From: DATBGO01 sp050011895
Lineage (GTDB): Bacteria > Actinomycetota > Actinomycetes > Streptosporangiales > Streptosporangiaceae
Assembly (NCBI GenBank): GCA_050011895.1
Contig: JBEKIF010000027.1
Location: forward strand, 1 to 64,000
Direction: 5' to 3'
Length of the DNA: 64,000 bases
Below are positions 46,307 through 54,419 of this stretch, in pieces (positions within the stretch are counted from its first letter, which is position 1; the number at the start of each line of letters is the position of its first letter). A model generated the notes under the pieces. The model ran no database searches. It had not been told where the DNA came from and saw only the letters and a program-made list of their open reading frames with translations. A program made the translations under genes and the position numbers.

Positions 46307-46600
46307 TCAGCGTCTGGCGCGTTCGGTCACGACCGCGAGGCGCCGTTCGAGGTGGCTGCGGGCCTCGTCGACGTCTCCGCCGGTGACACCGCTCATCGCC
46401 ACGGCAGCAGTGATGATTACATCCGCTAGTTCAGCGAGCAGGTCATCGCGGCTACGGCAGACGCCCTTGCGCGAGTTCAGGCCGTGCATCCCGATGAACG
46501 CCTCCGCCGCCTCGCCGGCCTCCTCGGTCACCTTAAGCAGCTGTATCTCGACCGGGACGTCCGCGTGGCAGGCGTGCAGGTCACTGATCTGATCCCACAT
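46307..46600 (-). CDS. MazG-like nucleotide pyrophosphohydrolase
   Basis: The 97-residue all-alpha protein has the metal-binding signature EIQLLKVTEEAGEAAEAFIG (ExxE) and ELADVIITAAVAMSG (ExxD). Such proteins hydrolyse nucleoside triphosphates, either to clean the pool or as part of stress and phage responses. It starts at the ATG at 46600 and is the first intact gene after the integrase remnant, so it belongs to the accessory region. Confidence 0.8.
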   Translation of the reverse strand: MWDQISDLHACHADVPVEIQLLKVTEEAGEAAEAFIGMHGLNSRKGVCRSRDDLLAELADVIITAAVAMSGVTGGDVDEARSHLERRLAVVTERARR

Positions 46601-46670
46601 AGCTTCCCGTCCTGCTCCTCGTCGGCTGAGGTACGGACACCTCCGCTGAATTGTGCCCCCAGCCTCGCAC

Positions 46671-47168
46671 TCATGCCGGTGCTACTGCTGCCCAGACGAC
46701 TTTGCCGCCTGGCTCCGGTGTGACGTACCAGTCCCAGCGGTCGCTGAGAGCTTCCACGAGCAGCAGCCCCCGGCCGTTTTCGGCATCATCGGCGGTGTCC
46801 AGGCACGTGGGCATGTGCGGGCTCGCATCCCAGACCAGGATGAGGACCCGTTCGTTGTCTGAGCGGAGCCAAAGCCGTACCGGGAATGCCTGGTCCAGGG
46901 ACCGGGACGCGGTCACGGCATTGGTGACTAACTCTGAAACGAGGATTTCGACATTCTCGCTCAGCCTGGTCAAGTGCCATTCGGCCATCAGGAGGCGGGC
47001 GTGCAGGCGCGCGCAGGGCACAGCGCCGGGCAGCGCCCCAAGTTCGAGGAAGCTCTCAAGCGGCCACTCGCGGGCCAGGACAAGCCCTCGATACGTCGCG
47101 ACTCCCACGCGTTGCCGCAGTTCTCCCCGCTTTTGGTAGATGCCGGCTCGCGGACCGCCGTTACTCAT
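46671..47168 (-). CDS. ATP-binding protein of the RsbW/anti-sigma HATPase type
   Basis: A GHKL ATPase domain is seen: NVEILVSELVTNAVTASRSL (N box), VLILVWDASPHMP (G1-like Asp) and ENGRGLLLVEALSDRWDWYV (G2 box). The order is that of actinomycete regulatory ATPases that hold back sigma factors, often paired with a regulator gene. It is divergent from the RiPP operon's HTH regulator, so it may take part in controlling it. The partner sigma factor is not in view. Confidence 0.85.
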   Translation of the reverse strand: MSNGGPRAGIYQKRGELRQRVGVATYRGLVLAREWPLESFLELGALPGAVPCARLHARLLMAEWHLTRLSENVEILVSELVTNAVTASRSLDQAFPVRLWLRSDNERVLILVWDASPHMPTCLDTADDAENGRGLLLVEALSDRWDWYVTPEPGGKVVWAAVAPA

Positions 47169-47339
47169 AGGCCTCTTTCTTCACGCCAGGTTTCCTCGCA
47201 CGAGCCAACCCAAGGACGGCCCGGGATAACAGCGCGCGGACGCGGCGGATATGTGGCAGAGATGTTGCACTAGCTCGTGCGGCCTGTCAGCGGCGACTGG
47301 AAGCCGGTTACCTTGTCAGTAGGCAAAGGAGGTCAGCGG

Positions 47340-48743
47340 GTGGCGCTCAAACGGCTGCGGCTCATTCAGCGCCGCAAGGCGCTAGGTTTTACCCAGGAAG
47401 ATCTTGCCGCGCATCTCGGCTGTGAGCGCACCACGATCATCCGCTGGGAACGGGCCGAAACGGAGCCGCAGCCGTGGCTGCGGCCCAGGATTGCCCAGCT
47501 TCTGCGGCTCACGGCCGAGGAGTTAGGAGATCTGCTGACGGACGTGACCGATGTACCCGACGGCCGGGACGGCTTCATCCTGCTCTCGTCGGTGCCGCTC
47601 GATTTCTCGCTCTCGGCCGCCCGCACAGTGCGGGTGATGGAAGGCTTCTCCGCGCACGACATCACTAGCCGACGGGAAGCCCTGGCCGGTCTCACGGTGG
47701 TCACCGGCTCAGCTCTGCTGCGACCTGTGCGGGCCTGGGCAGCATCACTGACCTGGCTGACGCCTGGCGCGCCAGGGGTTGGAGCAGACGAGGTGAGCGA
47801 GCTTGAGCACGCCGTAACGCTGTTCCGCCGCTGGGACGCCTCCGGCACGGGAGGACTGCGGCGCAAAGCCGTGGCCGGACAGCTCAATGCCGTTGCCGAG
47901 AGCCTGGACGAAAAGCACCCGCCCGAGATCACCACGCGCCTGTTTCAGGTAACCGCGGAATTGGCGCAGCTCGCAGGCTGGATGGCTTACGACCAAGGGC
48001 TGTTTGGCATGGCCCAGCGCTACTATCTGTTGGCCCTGCACGCCTGCCGCGAAGCCATGTGCCCGAGCCTGGGCGCCAAAATCATCGGCGACATGACGCA
48101 GTTGTCCACGGCGCTCGGCCACTACGACGACAGCCTGACCCTAACCCGCACGGCGCTGTGCGGCCTGCCGCGTCATGCCAGTTCGTTTGTTCGCTGCGAA
48201 TTGCTCGGCCTGGAATCGCGGGCCTACTCCCAGCTCGGGGAGCGGGATGCCGCTGATGCTGCCCGGTCCGCCGAAACCTGCGTGGCCGTCTATGACGAAG
48301 CCCCACCAGAACCGCCACCGGACTGGATCCACTACCTGAACCAGGCCGAGGCCGACTGTCTGGCCGCCAATACCTATATCGAGCTGGCCCTGCACGCCAC
48401 GCAGCCATCCCGCTGGCAACATTACGCGACCAAGGCCGAAGCCCATTCGCTCCGAGCCCGCCAGTCTAGAGGCGAAGGGTACGTGCGCAGCCGCGTCTTC
48501 GATGAGATCAGGCTGGCCAAAGTCCGCCTCGGCCAGCGCGAGCCCGCCGAATCGGCCGCCGTCGGCATGCACGCCCTCCACCTTGCTGCGGATACCCGCT
48601 CGACCCTGGTGGTCAACTGGCTGCTGCGCTTCGACCGTGCGCTCACTGACAGGTACCCCGATGTTGCTGACGTGACCGAGTTCCATGAGCAACTCCGCGA
48701 ATACCTGCGTAAGGCCGCCCCCATGCGAGCCGGTGAACTGTAA
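47340..48743 (+). CDS. XRE-family HTH regulator with TPR-like domain (RiPP operon, gene 1)
   Basis: The GTG at 47340 has the ideal ribosome site AAAGGAGGT upstream and begins VALKRLRLIQRRKALGFTQE, a helix-turn-helix (DLAAHLGCERTTIIRWERAE). The segment MEGFSAHDITSRREALAGL is followed by a long helical region of TPR character (TRLFQVTAELAQLAGWMAYD; FGMAQRYYLLALHACREAM). In Streptomyces such HTH–TPR proteins respond to peptides or pathway products and stand next to biosynthetic genes. Its stop overlaps the GNAT start (TAATG), so it is part of the operon. A 130-bp piece of a second copy survives at 58.8 kb. Confidence 0.85.
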   Translation: MALKRLRLIQRRKALGFTQEDLAAHLGCERTTIIRWERAETEPQPWLRPRIAQLLRLTAEELGDLLTDVTDVPDGRDGFILLSSVPLDFSLSAARTVRVMEGFSAHDITSRREALAGLTVVTGSALLRPVRAWAASLTWLTPGAPGVGADEVSELEHAVTLFRRWDASGTGGLRRKAVAGQLNAVAESLDEKHPPEITTRLFQVTAELAQLAGWMAYDQGLFGMAQRYYLLALHACREAMCPSLGAKIIGDMTQLSTALGHYDDSLTLTRTALCGLPRHASSFVRCELLGLESRAYSQLGERDAADAARSAETCVAVYDEAPPEPPPDWIHYLNQAEADCLAANTYIELALHATQPSRWQHYATKAEAHSLRARQSRGEGYVRSRVFDEIRLAKVRLGQREPAESAAVGMHALHLAADTRSTLVVNWLLRFDRALTDRYPDVADVTEFHEQLREYLRKAAPMRAGEL

Positions 48744-49306
48744 TGCCCGAGCCGGATGTCGTCTTCCGCTTGCTCAATGGCGACCGAGCCACCGCGCACC
48801 TCGATGAACTGCGCGCGCTGTACCGCGAGGTATACGCCGACCCGCCGTATGAATGGGGAGACGAGCACGCAACCCTGTTCGCCGAGCGCTTCGAGGTTCA
48901 GCGCGGTCAGCCCGGCTTCGCGCTCGCCGAAGCACGCCATGGCGCCGATCTGGTCGGCTATAGCTTCGGTGTCACCCTCCAGCCGTCAACGCCATGGTGG
49001 CAGCACCTGCTCACGCCGGTGCCCGAAGACGTCACCACCGAACACCCAGGCCGGACCTTGGCCGTCGTCGAGCTCCTGGTGCGCCCGCCGTGGCGGCGGC
49101 GGCATATCGCCCAGACCATGCACGACATGCTCCTGCGCGGCCGGCCCGAGCAGCGGGCCACCTTGACTGTGCTGCCCGCCGCCCTGCCTGCCCAGCAGGC
49201 CTACGCGAAATGGGGCTGGCGCGCCGTGGCGCAGAAACGAAACCCGCTGCCCGGCTCACCCGTGTTCGACGTACTGATCAAGGAACTGACAGCACCTGAA
49301 AGCTGA
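48743..49306 (+). CDS. GNAT-family acetyltransferase (RiPP operon, gene 2)
   Basis: GNAT motifs are seen: VELLVRPPWRRRHIAQTMHD forms the acetyl-CoA loop (RRRHIA in the usual R/QxxGxA place), and PAALPAQQAYAKWGWRAVAQ is the typical last helix. The 187-residue protein has no membrane parts. Its ATG shares a base with the regulator stop, and the rSAM gene starts 20 bp after it. It may acetylate the mature peptide or protect the producer, both inference. Exact substrate unknown. Confidence 0.85.
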   Translation: MPEPDVVFRLLNGDRATAHLDELRALYREVYADPPYEWGDEHATLFAERFEVQRGQPGFALAEARHGADLVGYSFGVTLQPSTPWWQHLLTPVPEDVTTEHPGRTLAVVELLVRPPWRRRHIAQTMHDMLLRGRPEQRATLTVLPAALPAQQAYAKWGWRAVAQKRNPLPGSPVFDVLIKELTAPES

Positions 49307-49326
49307 CCCGCAGATAGGACCGGATC

Positions 49327-50439
49327 ATGCATGCCCTGATCGCCAGCCCCTACATGAACCACTTCCTCCTCGTACGGCCAGGCTTCCGCAACGGCGTGGA
49401 GATTCCCCAACGGCACTACGATCAGCTCGCCTCGGCCGCGGCCTGCGGCCAGGAACCGCCGACCTGGCTGATCGAAACCGCCGGGCGCGCGTGGCCCGTC
49501 CTGGACATCACCGGACGGCCGTTAGGCCAGAACGTCCTGGTCCGGCCCAGGACGTTGTACGGCTTCGCCCGCGCCTCGTATGAGCTGAACCTCGGCTGCA
49601 ACTACGACTGCCCGGTCTGCTACCTCGGGGTAAAGAAGTTCAGCGGCCTGAGCTGGGAAAACCGGGCGCGGTTGCTGCACATCATGCGGGACGCCGGTGT
49701 CTTATGGCTTCAGCTAACCGGCGGTGAGCCGCTGATCGACAAGCTATTTCCCGACGTCTACGGCCTGGCCTACGAACTCGGCATGATCCTCTCCGTCTCC
49801 ACGAACGGCTCACGGCTATCCAACCCGAAAATCCTCGAACTGCTCTCCGCGAGCCGCCCGTACCGCCTGACAGTGAGCGTCTACGGGGCGAGCGGGCAGA
49901 CCTACGACGCGGTCACCCGCCGCCGTGGCTCGTTCCGCGCCTTCTCCAAGGGGCTGGCCGCCGCGCATGAGGCCGGGCTGCCGCTCAACCTCAACATCAT
50001 CGTCGTGAAGCAGAACGCCCACGAGATCGAGCAGATGACCGCCCTGGCCGAAGGCCTCGGTGTACCGCACATGGTCTACTCCAACATCTCCCCCACCATC
50101 TACGGCGGTCCAGAATCCCTGCCCGCCCAGTCGGTCGAGCACCTGCGCCGGCGCAAGCCGTTCACCGGCTGCAATGCCGGTCACACGTTCTTTCACGCCG
50201 ATCCGCACGGCATGGCCAGCATCTGCAAGGTCGGCCGCGACCCGCAGATCTCGCTGATCGACGAAGGACTCGAAGGACTGGCTCGCCTCGGCAGAATCGC
50301 TGACCGACTGCTGCTGCGCCAGGGCGGCTGCTCTGGCTGCGGCCTGTCCGGCACCTGCGGCACGTGTATGCCGCTGGTCACGCTCTACCGCAAGGCGAAG
50401 GCACCCCTGGCTAGCTACTGCCAGCATGGAAGGAGGTGA
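49327..50439 (+). CDS. Radical SAM/SPASM peptide-modifying enzyme (RiPP operon, gene 3)
   Basis: The 370-residue protein carries the radical SAM cluster motif LGCNYDCPVCYLG (CxxxCxxC) at about residue 93, followed by LQLTGGEPLIDKLF (SAM binding). The C-terminus matches a SPASM domain for extra iron–sulfur clusters: CNAGHTFFHADPHGMASICK (C-x12-G-x4-C), CSGCGLSGTCGTC (C-x2-C-x5-C-x2-C) and a last Cys in ASYCQHG. The N-terminal 85 residues precede the radical SAM barrel and might recognise a leader peptide. SPASM enzymes of this size cross-link or otherwise modify ribosomal peptides. The next gene encodes a 45-residue peptide whose ribosome site overlaps this stop codon. Confidence 0.9.
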   Translation: MHALIASPYMNHFLLVRPGFRNGVEIPQRHYDQLASAAACGQEPPTWLIETAGRAWPVLDITGRPLGQNVLVRPRTLYGFARASYELNLGCNYDCPVCYLGVKKFSGLSWENRARLLHIMRDAGVLWLQLTGGEPLIDKLFPDVYGLAYELGMILSVSTNGSRLSNPKILELLSASRPYRLTVSVYGASGQTYDAVTRRRGSFRAFSKGLAAAHEAGLPLNLNIIVVKQNAHEIEQMTALAEGLGVPHMVYSNISPTIYGGPESLPAQSVEHLRRRKPFTGCNAGHTFFHADPHGMASICKVGRDPQISLIDEGLEGLARLGRIADRLLLRQGGCSGCGLSGTCGTCMPLVTLYRKAKAPLASYCQHGRR

Positions 50440-50445
50440 GACACG

Positions 50446-50583
50446 ATGGCACCTGTCCCTGTGGAGGTCCAGCCCCGCGCCCCCGACGCCGGCGATGATG
50501 AGATCGAGTTCGTCCCGGACCTCGACACCTACGTCGAGCACTCGATGTGCTCGTGCAACGCCGGCGACGACAACCCCTACTAA
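50446..50583 (+). CDS. Putative RiPP precursor peptide, 45 residues, core CSCNAGDDNPY
   Basis: This short gene is not in long-ORF lists. GGAAGGAGGTGAG, a near-perfect ribosome site, covers the rSAM stop and ends five bases before the ATG. The peptide starts MAPVPVEVQPRAPDAGDDEI and ends EHSMCSCNAGDDNPY. The first half is acidic and Pro-rich (leader-like); FVPDLDTYVEHS links to a compact C-terminus with two Cys, two Asp, two Asn and a terminal Tyr. The size, composition, translational coupling and flanking maturase fit a ribosomally made, modified peptide. Whether Cys is joined to Asp/Asn or another carbon is unknown. It ends 57 bp before the kinase gene. It might also be a regulatory peptide. 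Confidence 0.75.
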   Translation: MAPVPVEVQPRAPDAGDDEIEFVPDLDTYVEHSMCSCNAGDDNPY

Positions 50584-50640
50584 CCAGCCGAGCGGGCCGG
50601 GCCGGCTCAGCAGCCGGTCCGGCCGCCGCCAGCATCAAGG

Positions 50641-51480
50641 ATGACCGTGCAGCACACCGACTGGGAGGACCTCGGCCAGTCTGTCCGTGACCTGATCCAG
50701 GCCCAAACCGGGTCGGTCCGCAGCGCCCGGACGATGACCGCCGGGCTGAACTCTCAGCTCGCGGCCGTGCTGGAGACAGCGGCCGGGCCGGTCTTCGTCA
50801 AAGGCCTGCGCACCGATCACCCCGGCGTCGTCCGCCAGCACCGCGAAGCGATGATCAACCCTTACGTGCTGCCGCTGGCCCCGAAACTGCGCTGGGAAGC
50901 GGAAGGCGCCGGATGGAACCTCCTCGCCTTCGACTACGTCCCCGGCGCCCGGCATGCCGACTACACACCCGGCTCGGCGGACCTGCCCGCCGTCGTCCAA
51001 GTCCTCAACCAGCTGCAGCGGATCCCCTGCCCCGATCTCCCGGTGAAACAGGCCGAACATAGATGGGCGGCCTATCTCGACAACATTGCTGCCCGGGAAC
51101 TGCTCACCGGCCAGACGCTGCTGCACACCGACTTCAACCCGCTCAACGTGCTCATCGGCGCCGGGACAGCCCGGCTCATCGACTGGGCCTGGCCCACCCG
51201 CGGCGCCGCGTTCATCGACCCGGCCTGCCTCCTGCTCCGGCTGATGCTCAGCGGCCACACCGCGGCCCAGGCCGAGGCCTGGGCCGCGCAGTGCGATTCC
51301 TGGGCGGCGGCATCAGGTAAGGCCATCGACGCCTTCGCCATCGCCTGCGCGCGGCTGTACGCCGAGATCGCCCACGTGGGCCCCCAGCCCTGGAAACAGC
51401 GCCTCGCCGCCGCCGCGCAACACTGGGCACGGCACCGCAACGTGGCACCGGGCCGACTTGGTCAGTCGCTAGCTGGCTAG
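50641..51480 (+). CDS. Aminoglycoside-phosphotransferase-like kinase (RiPP operon, gene 5)
   Basis: The 279-residue kinase-fold protein has LLHTDFNPLNVLIG, the catalytic HxDxxxxN, and LIDWAWPTRGA with the metal-binding Asp. An N-terminal lobe with VFVKGLRTD carries the likely ATP-contacting Lys. Members of this fold phosphorylate antibiotics, choline-like compounds or, in thioviridamide-type RiPP clusters, hydroxy side chains of peptides. The last reading suggests a tailoring or a self-protection role here. An alternative substrate cannot be excluded. It is the last gene of the operon; a perfect hairpin overlaps its stop. Confidence 0.85.
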   Translation: MTVQHTDWEDLGQSVRDLIQAQTGSVRSARTMTAGLNSQLAAVLETAAGPVFVKGLRTDHPGVVRQHREAMINPYVLPLAPKLRWEAEGAGWNLLAFDYVPGARHADYTPGSADLPAVVQVLNQLQRIPCPDLPVKQAEHRWAAYLDNIAARELLTGQTLLHTDFNPLNVLIGAGTARLIDWAWPTRGAAFIDPACLLLRLMLSGHTAAQAEAWAAQCDSWAAASGKAIDAFAIACARLYAEIAHVGPQPWKQRLAAAAQHWARHRNVAPGRLGQSLAG

Positions 51481-51484
51481 CGAC
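51465..51484. terminator. Hairpin at the end of the RiPP operon
   Basis: GTCGCTAGC and GCTAGCGAC form a perfect 9-bp stem around TG and overlap the kinase stop codon. It is the best candidate for the operon's terminator. Confidence 0.6.
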
Positions 51485-51514
51485 GCGACCGGGTCGGGCC
51501 GCGCGGGCGCGGCG

Positions 51515-51668
51515 GTCGCACCCCGTCTCCTGCAAAGGCAGCATGATCCAATTTGTCGGCCGCATCCTGCGCACCCACCCCGGCAAGACCAGCATCGAAC
51601 TCCACGACTACGTTGATAGCCAGCTCGGCGTACTCGCCGCCATGTGGCGCAAACGATCCCGCTCCTTG
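51515..51668 (+). pseudogene. C-terminal scrap of a superfamily II helicase gene
   Basis: The frame reads HPVSCKGSMIQFVGRILRTH, PGKTSIELHDYVDSQLGVLA and AAMWRKRSRSLGC. The QxVGRxLRxHPGKT...DYVD...LxxMxxKR...L series is the end of DEAD/DEAH helicases found in restriction-like and TOTE-type systems. Only about 50 residues survive with no start, in a 420-bp gap after the kinase gene. Confidence 0.6.
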
Positions 51669-51901
51669 GGTTGCCTTCTTGACGCAGGAGCGGCAGATCG
51701 TCTTCATGTGCAGCGCGAACAGCGGCACTCTGCGGCATGAGGCAGCCTCTCACGGTGATACGCGGCTGGCGGCGTGCCAACCACCCAATGGCAAGCTATC
51801 CCGAGGCTGTCTGACAGGCGACGCATGATGATCGCACCGATGAGTTCTGGTCGCGCGAGCCGTCCACGCAGCAGGGTCGACGTCAATCGGAGGTGTTGAA
51901 C

Positions 51902-52438
51902 GTGCGCAAGGTCGTCGCGTACGAGCTGTTGTCCCTCGACGGCGTCGCGGAGGAGCCCGATGGGTTCTTCGCCGACTGGGACGACGCGATGGAGGCCAAC
52001 CTCGGCGCCGTCATCGCGGCGCAGGACTCGGTCATCCTCGGCCGGCGCAGCTACGAGGAGTGGGCCGAGTTCTGGCCGGGCAGCGACATCGAGCCGTTCG
52101 CGACGTTCATCAACGGGGTCGCGAAGTACGTCGCCACCTCCACGCCGCTCGATCGGAAGTGGGCCAATACGACTGTGGTCGACGGCGAACTGGTCGAGTT
52201 CGTGCGGGATCTGAGGAACCAACCCGGAGCCGATATCGGCGTGCATGCAAGCATCTCGGTCGCCCAGGCACTGCTTGCCGCGGGCGTCGTCGACGAGCTC
52301 AGGCTGGTGATCGCACCGACGATCGCGGGCAGCGGGCGGAGGCTCCTCGACGGCTTGCCGGCGATTCGGCTCGAGTCGATCCGAAGCACGACCTCACCGA
52401 CTGGCTATCTGCTCGTCGACTACTGCGTCATCGGGTAG
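51902..52438 (+). CDS. Dihydrofolate-reductase-like (RibD C-terminal) oxidoreductase
   Basis: The GTG at 51902 with GGAGG upstream begins VRKVVAYELLSLDGVAEEPD. The RibD C-terminal fold is supported by DSVILGRRSYEEWAEFWPGS, TTVVDGELVEFVRDL, VHASISVAQALLAAGVVDEL and APTIAGSGRRLLDGL. These proteins reduce pterin- or flavin-like rings with NADPH, but most members have no tested substrate. It stands alone in the accessory region. Confidence 0.87.
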   Translation: MRKVVAYELLSLDGVAEEPDGFFADWDDAMEANLGAVIAAQDSVILGRRSYEEWAEFWPGSDIEPFATFINGVAKYVATSTPLDRKWANTTVVDGELVEFVRDLRNQPGADIGVHASISVAQALLAAGVVDELRLVIAPTIAGSGRRLLDGLPAIRLESIRSTTSPTGYLLVDYCVIG

Positions 52439-53475
52439 GCGAGCAGCCCGTCGCGGACAACCCGGCAGCGCTGCACAGTACCGTCACGCTTCGTGCCTGA
52501 CCGGTTGTTCGCGGTAGCACGCCTCGCGGGTGTCGTGCTAGGTAAGGAGCGTTACTTGGCCAGGGCAGCCGCCGCCGCGAGCACCGCCGCTGCGCCGGCC
52601 GCCGCCGCCCGCCGCCACGCGGTGAACGCCCGCCACCGCCTGCCAGATCCGCCGCCGTATGACATGCCGTACCCCCGCTGACGTGACCTAGTTTGCACTC
52701 GACCCGGCTGCTTCTCATGAAAGCGCCGGGCGCCAGGTTTGTCCGTAAGCAGCTGCATGTATTGGATGCCATAGGTGTCTTGGATTGGCCCGGCTTGCAG
52801 CCCGCCCACGATTCGGGACTAGGGAGGCCCGTCCAGCGCCGCCACCGCAACAATGACGGCTACTGCGCTGAGCGCCAAGCAGCATCTCGCTGCCGCACAG
52901 CCGACCCGGCCCGCTCGTCCGCCTCGATTCCTACCTGCATGAACGGACCGACGAGATGAGCGGCAGCCGGTCCCGCCTGACCCGCGGGGCTGCGGTGGAG
53001 GCCATCCTCGACGGCACCGAGAAGATCACCAAGGAGACTCGGTGCAGCCGATGGCTGCTGGACAGACCCAGGGCCCGGAGGTTTCATGGCCATGACAGGT
53101 CAGGCGCCAGCCCAGGCGCAGCCTCACCGGAGGCTGGGTGCGTCGCCGGGCCCGGCTGCGCACGTTAATCGCCTGCGTGGACGGGGGACGGTTGCCGGGC
53201 TGGTCCGGGCCGCAGATGCTGATCGTGAAAGTGTTCCCGGACACCGGCGAGGGGTGGGGCCGCGGGAGCGCGGCCGGCGCGTCTCCGGCGGTGGTGGTAA
53301 TGACCGATGCCGGAACCGGGCCGAGTGTCGCCGATGCGCTCCTCGGTGACGACGCGGCGCAGCCAAGGACGGCGGTCGGGAGGCTGGCGGCGGCTCTCGG
53401 CACGTTTCATCTGAGCACCCGGGGCCCGGGACGGCACTTGGAGGGGCCGCTGGCGGCGGCAGAAGCACTGCGGGA
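52439..53475. other. 1-kb stretch without a confident gene
   Basis: No complete family-like frame is found here on either strand. A short plus-strand frame near 52920–53050 (LVRLDSYLHERTDEMSG, then SRLTRGAAVEAILDGTEK) has the look of a DNA-binding scrap but no convincing relatives come to mind. A longer plus frame (53138–53605) is probably chance. The region may hold decayed genes of the element. Confidence 0.5.
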
Positions 53476-53835
53476 TCAGTCTGGATCAGGAGTGGTCGCA
53501 GAGTCTTCTGGCAGGGACTGGGCCAGGGCGTGGATGGCGCGCTCGAGCTCGGGCAAGTCGTCGTCGACGGTCGCCTGCAAGATCGCGTGGGCGGTGTCGA
53601 AGTAGCGGTGGGCCAGGTGGTCCCGCATGCCAGCGATCTGCCGCCAGGGGATGGACGGCTGAGTGTCGAGCAGTTCGGCCGGCAGCGCCTTGACTGCCTC
53701 GCCGATCTCCAGCAGCCGGATACGGACCGCGTCAAATATCAGACCATCCGAAAGGCCGCCCCGCAGCATGTGCGATCGGATCGCGTCGATCGCGGCCTGG
53801 ATATCTGCCAGCCGCTGGCGTTCCCGGTAGCTCAC
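53476..53835 (-). CDS. HepT-like RNase toxin (DUF86)
   Basis: The 119-residue helical protein has the HEPN signature RDHLAHRY (RxxxxHxY) in AGMRDHLAHRYFDTAHAILQ and LLEIGEAVKALPAEL. HepT cleaves tRNA until its partner MntA modifies it. The gene overlaps the mntA-like gene stop by four bases, and the toxin follows the antitoxin in the operon, the usual order for this system. Confidence 0.88.
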   Translation of the reverse strand: MSYRERQRLADIQAAIDAIRSHMLRGGLSDGLIFDAVRIRLLEIGEAVKALPAELLDTQPSIPWRQIAGMRDHLAHRYFDTAHAILQATVDDDLPELERAIHALAQSLPEDSATTPDPD

Positions 53836-54380
53836 AGCGCCACCAGCTCATGCTCGACGCGTTCCCGCACACCGGGCTTGAGGTCCTGGGCCGGGACTAG
53901 TTCCACCCGCGCGCCAAGGATGGCTTCTAGCTCGGCCTGCACGCGCGCCAGCCCGAACAGGCTCAGGCCGGGCGGCAGGTCGACGAGCAGATCCACATCG
54001 CTGTCAGGCCGGTCCTGGCCGCGGGCAACGCTCCCGAAGACCCGCAGGTTCCTGACACCGTGGGCAGCCGCTGCCGCGACCACGTCGCGGCGGCGGCGGC
54101 GAACGCGGCGTCCTACCGGCCCCGAGAGCCTGCCTAGCCGCTGCGGCTGCCGCCGCAGGCCGATGACCAGTTCGCTGCCGGTGGCATCGACCAGCGCGGC
54201 AAGGGTCGGGACGGCAGGCTGGCGGCGCCCGGACTCATACGCGCTGATCACACTCTGCGTGACACCAGCCCGGGCGGCCAGATCCTGTTGCGACATACCG
54301 GCTTCCTTCCGCGCCTGGCGGAGCAACGCCCCAGCTGTGACTGCTTCGGGAACCACCACCTCAGTATAGCGGATCGTCAA
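53832..54380 (-). CDS. Fused XRE-HTH and MntA-type nucleotidyltransferase antitoxin
   Basis: Residues 15–70 are an HTH (LLRQARKEAGMSQQDLAARA, GVTQSVISAYESGRRQP). Residues 100–180 are a minimal nucleotidyltransferase with GSVARGQDRPDSDVDLLVD (GS-x10-DxD). MntA enzymes AMPylate the Tyr of HepT's RxxxxHxY and so neutralise it; the HTH half should add self-repression. An Arg-rich link (GPVGRRVRRRRRDVV) joins the parts. It is the first gene of the pair. Confidence 0.88.
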   Translation of the reverse strand: MTIRYTEVVVPEAVTAGALLRQARKEAGMSQQDLAARAGVTQSVISAYESGRRQPAVPTLAALVDATGSELVIGLRRQPQRLGRLSGPVGRRVRRRRRDVVAAAAAHGVRNLRVFGSVARGQDRPDSDVDLLVDLPPGLSLFGLARVQAELEAILGARVELVPAQDLKPGVRERVEHELVAL

Positions 54381-54419
54381 TATTTTACCTAGCGGGCGGG
54401 TCGGTTACTTTCACCCCTG

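Noticed and set aside
52493..52681. Small Ala-rich plus-strand ORF
   Set aside because: No ribosome site, no family resemblance, low complexity.
53138..53605. 155-residue plus-strand ORF running into the hepT gene
   Set aside because: Overlaps the well-supported HepT gene on the other strand and has no recognisable domain.
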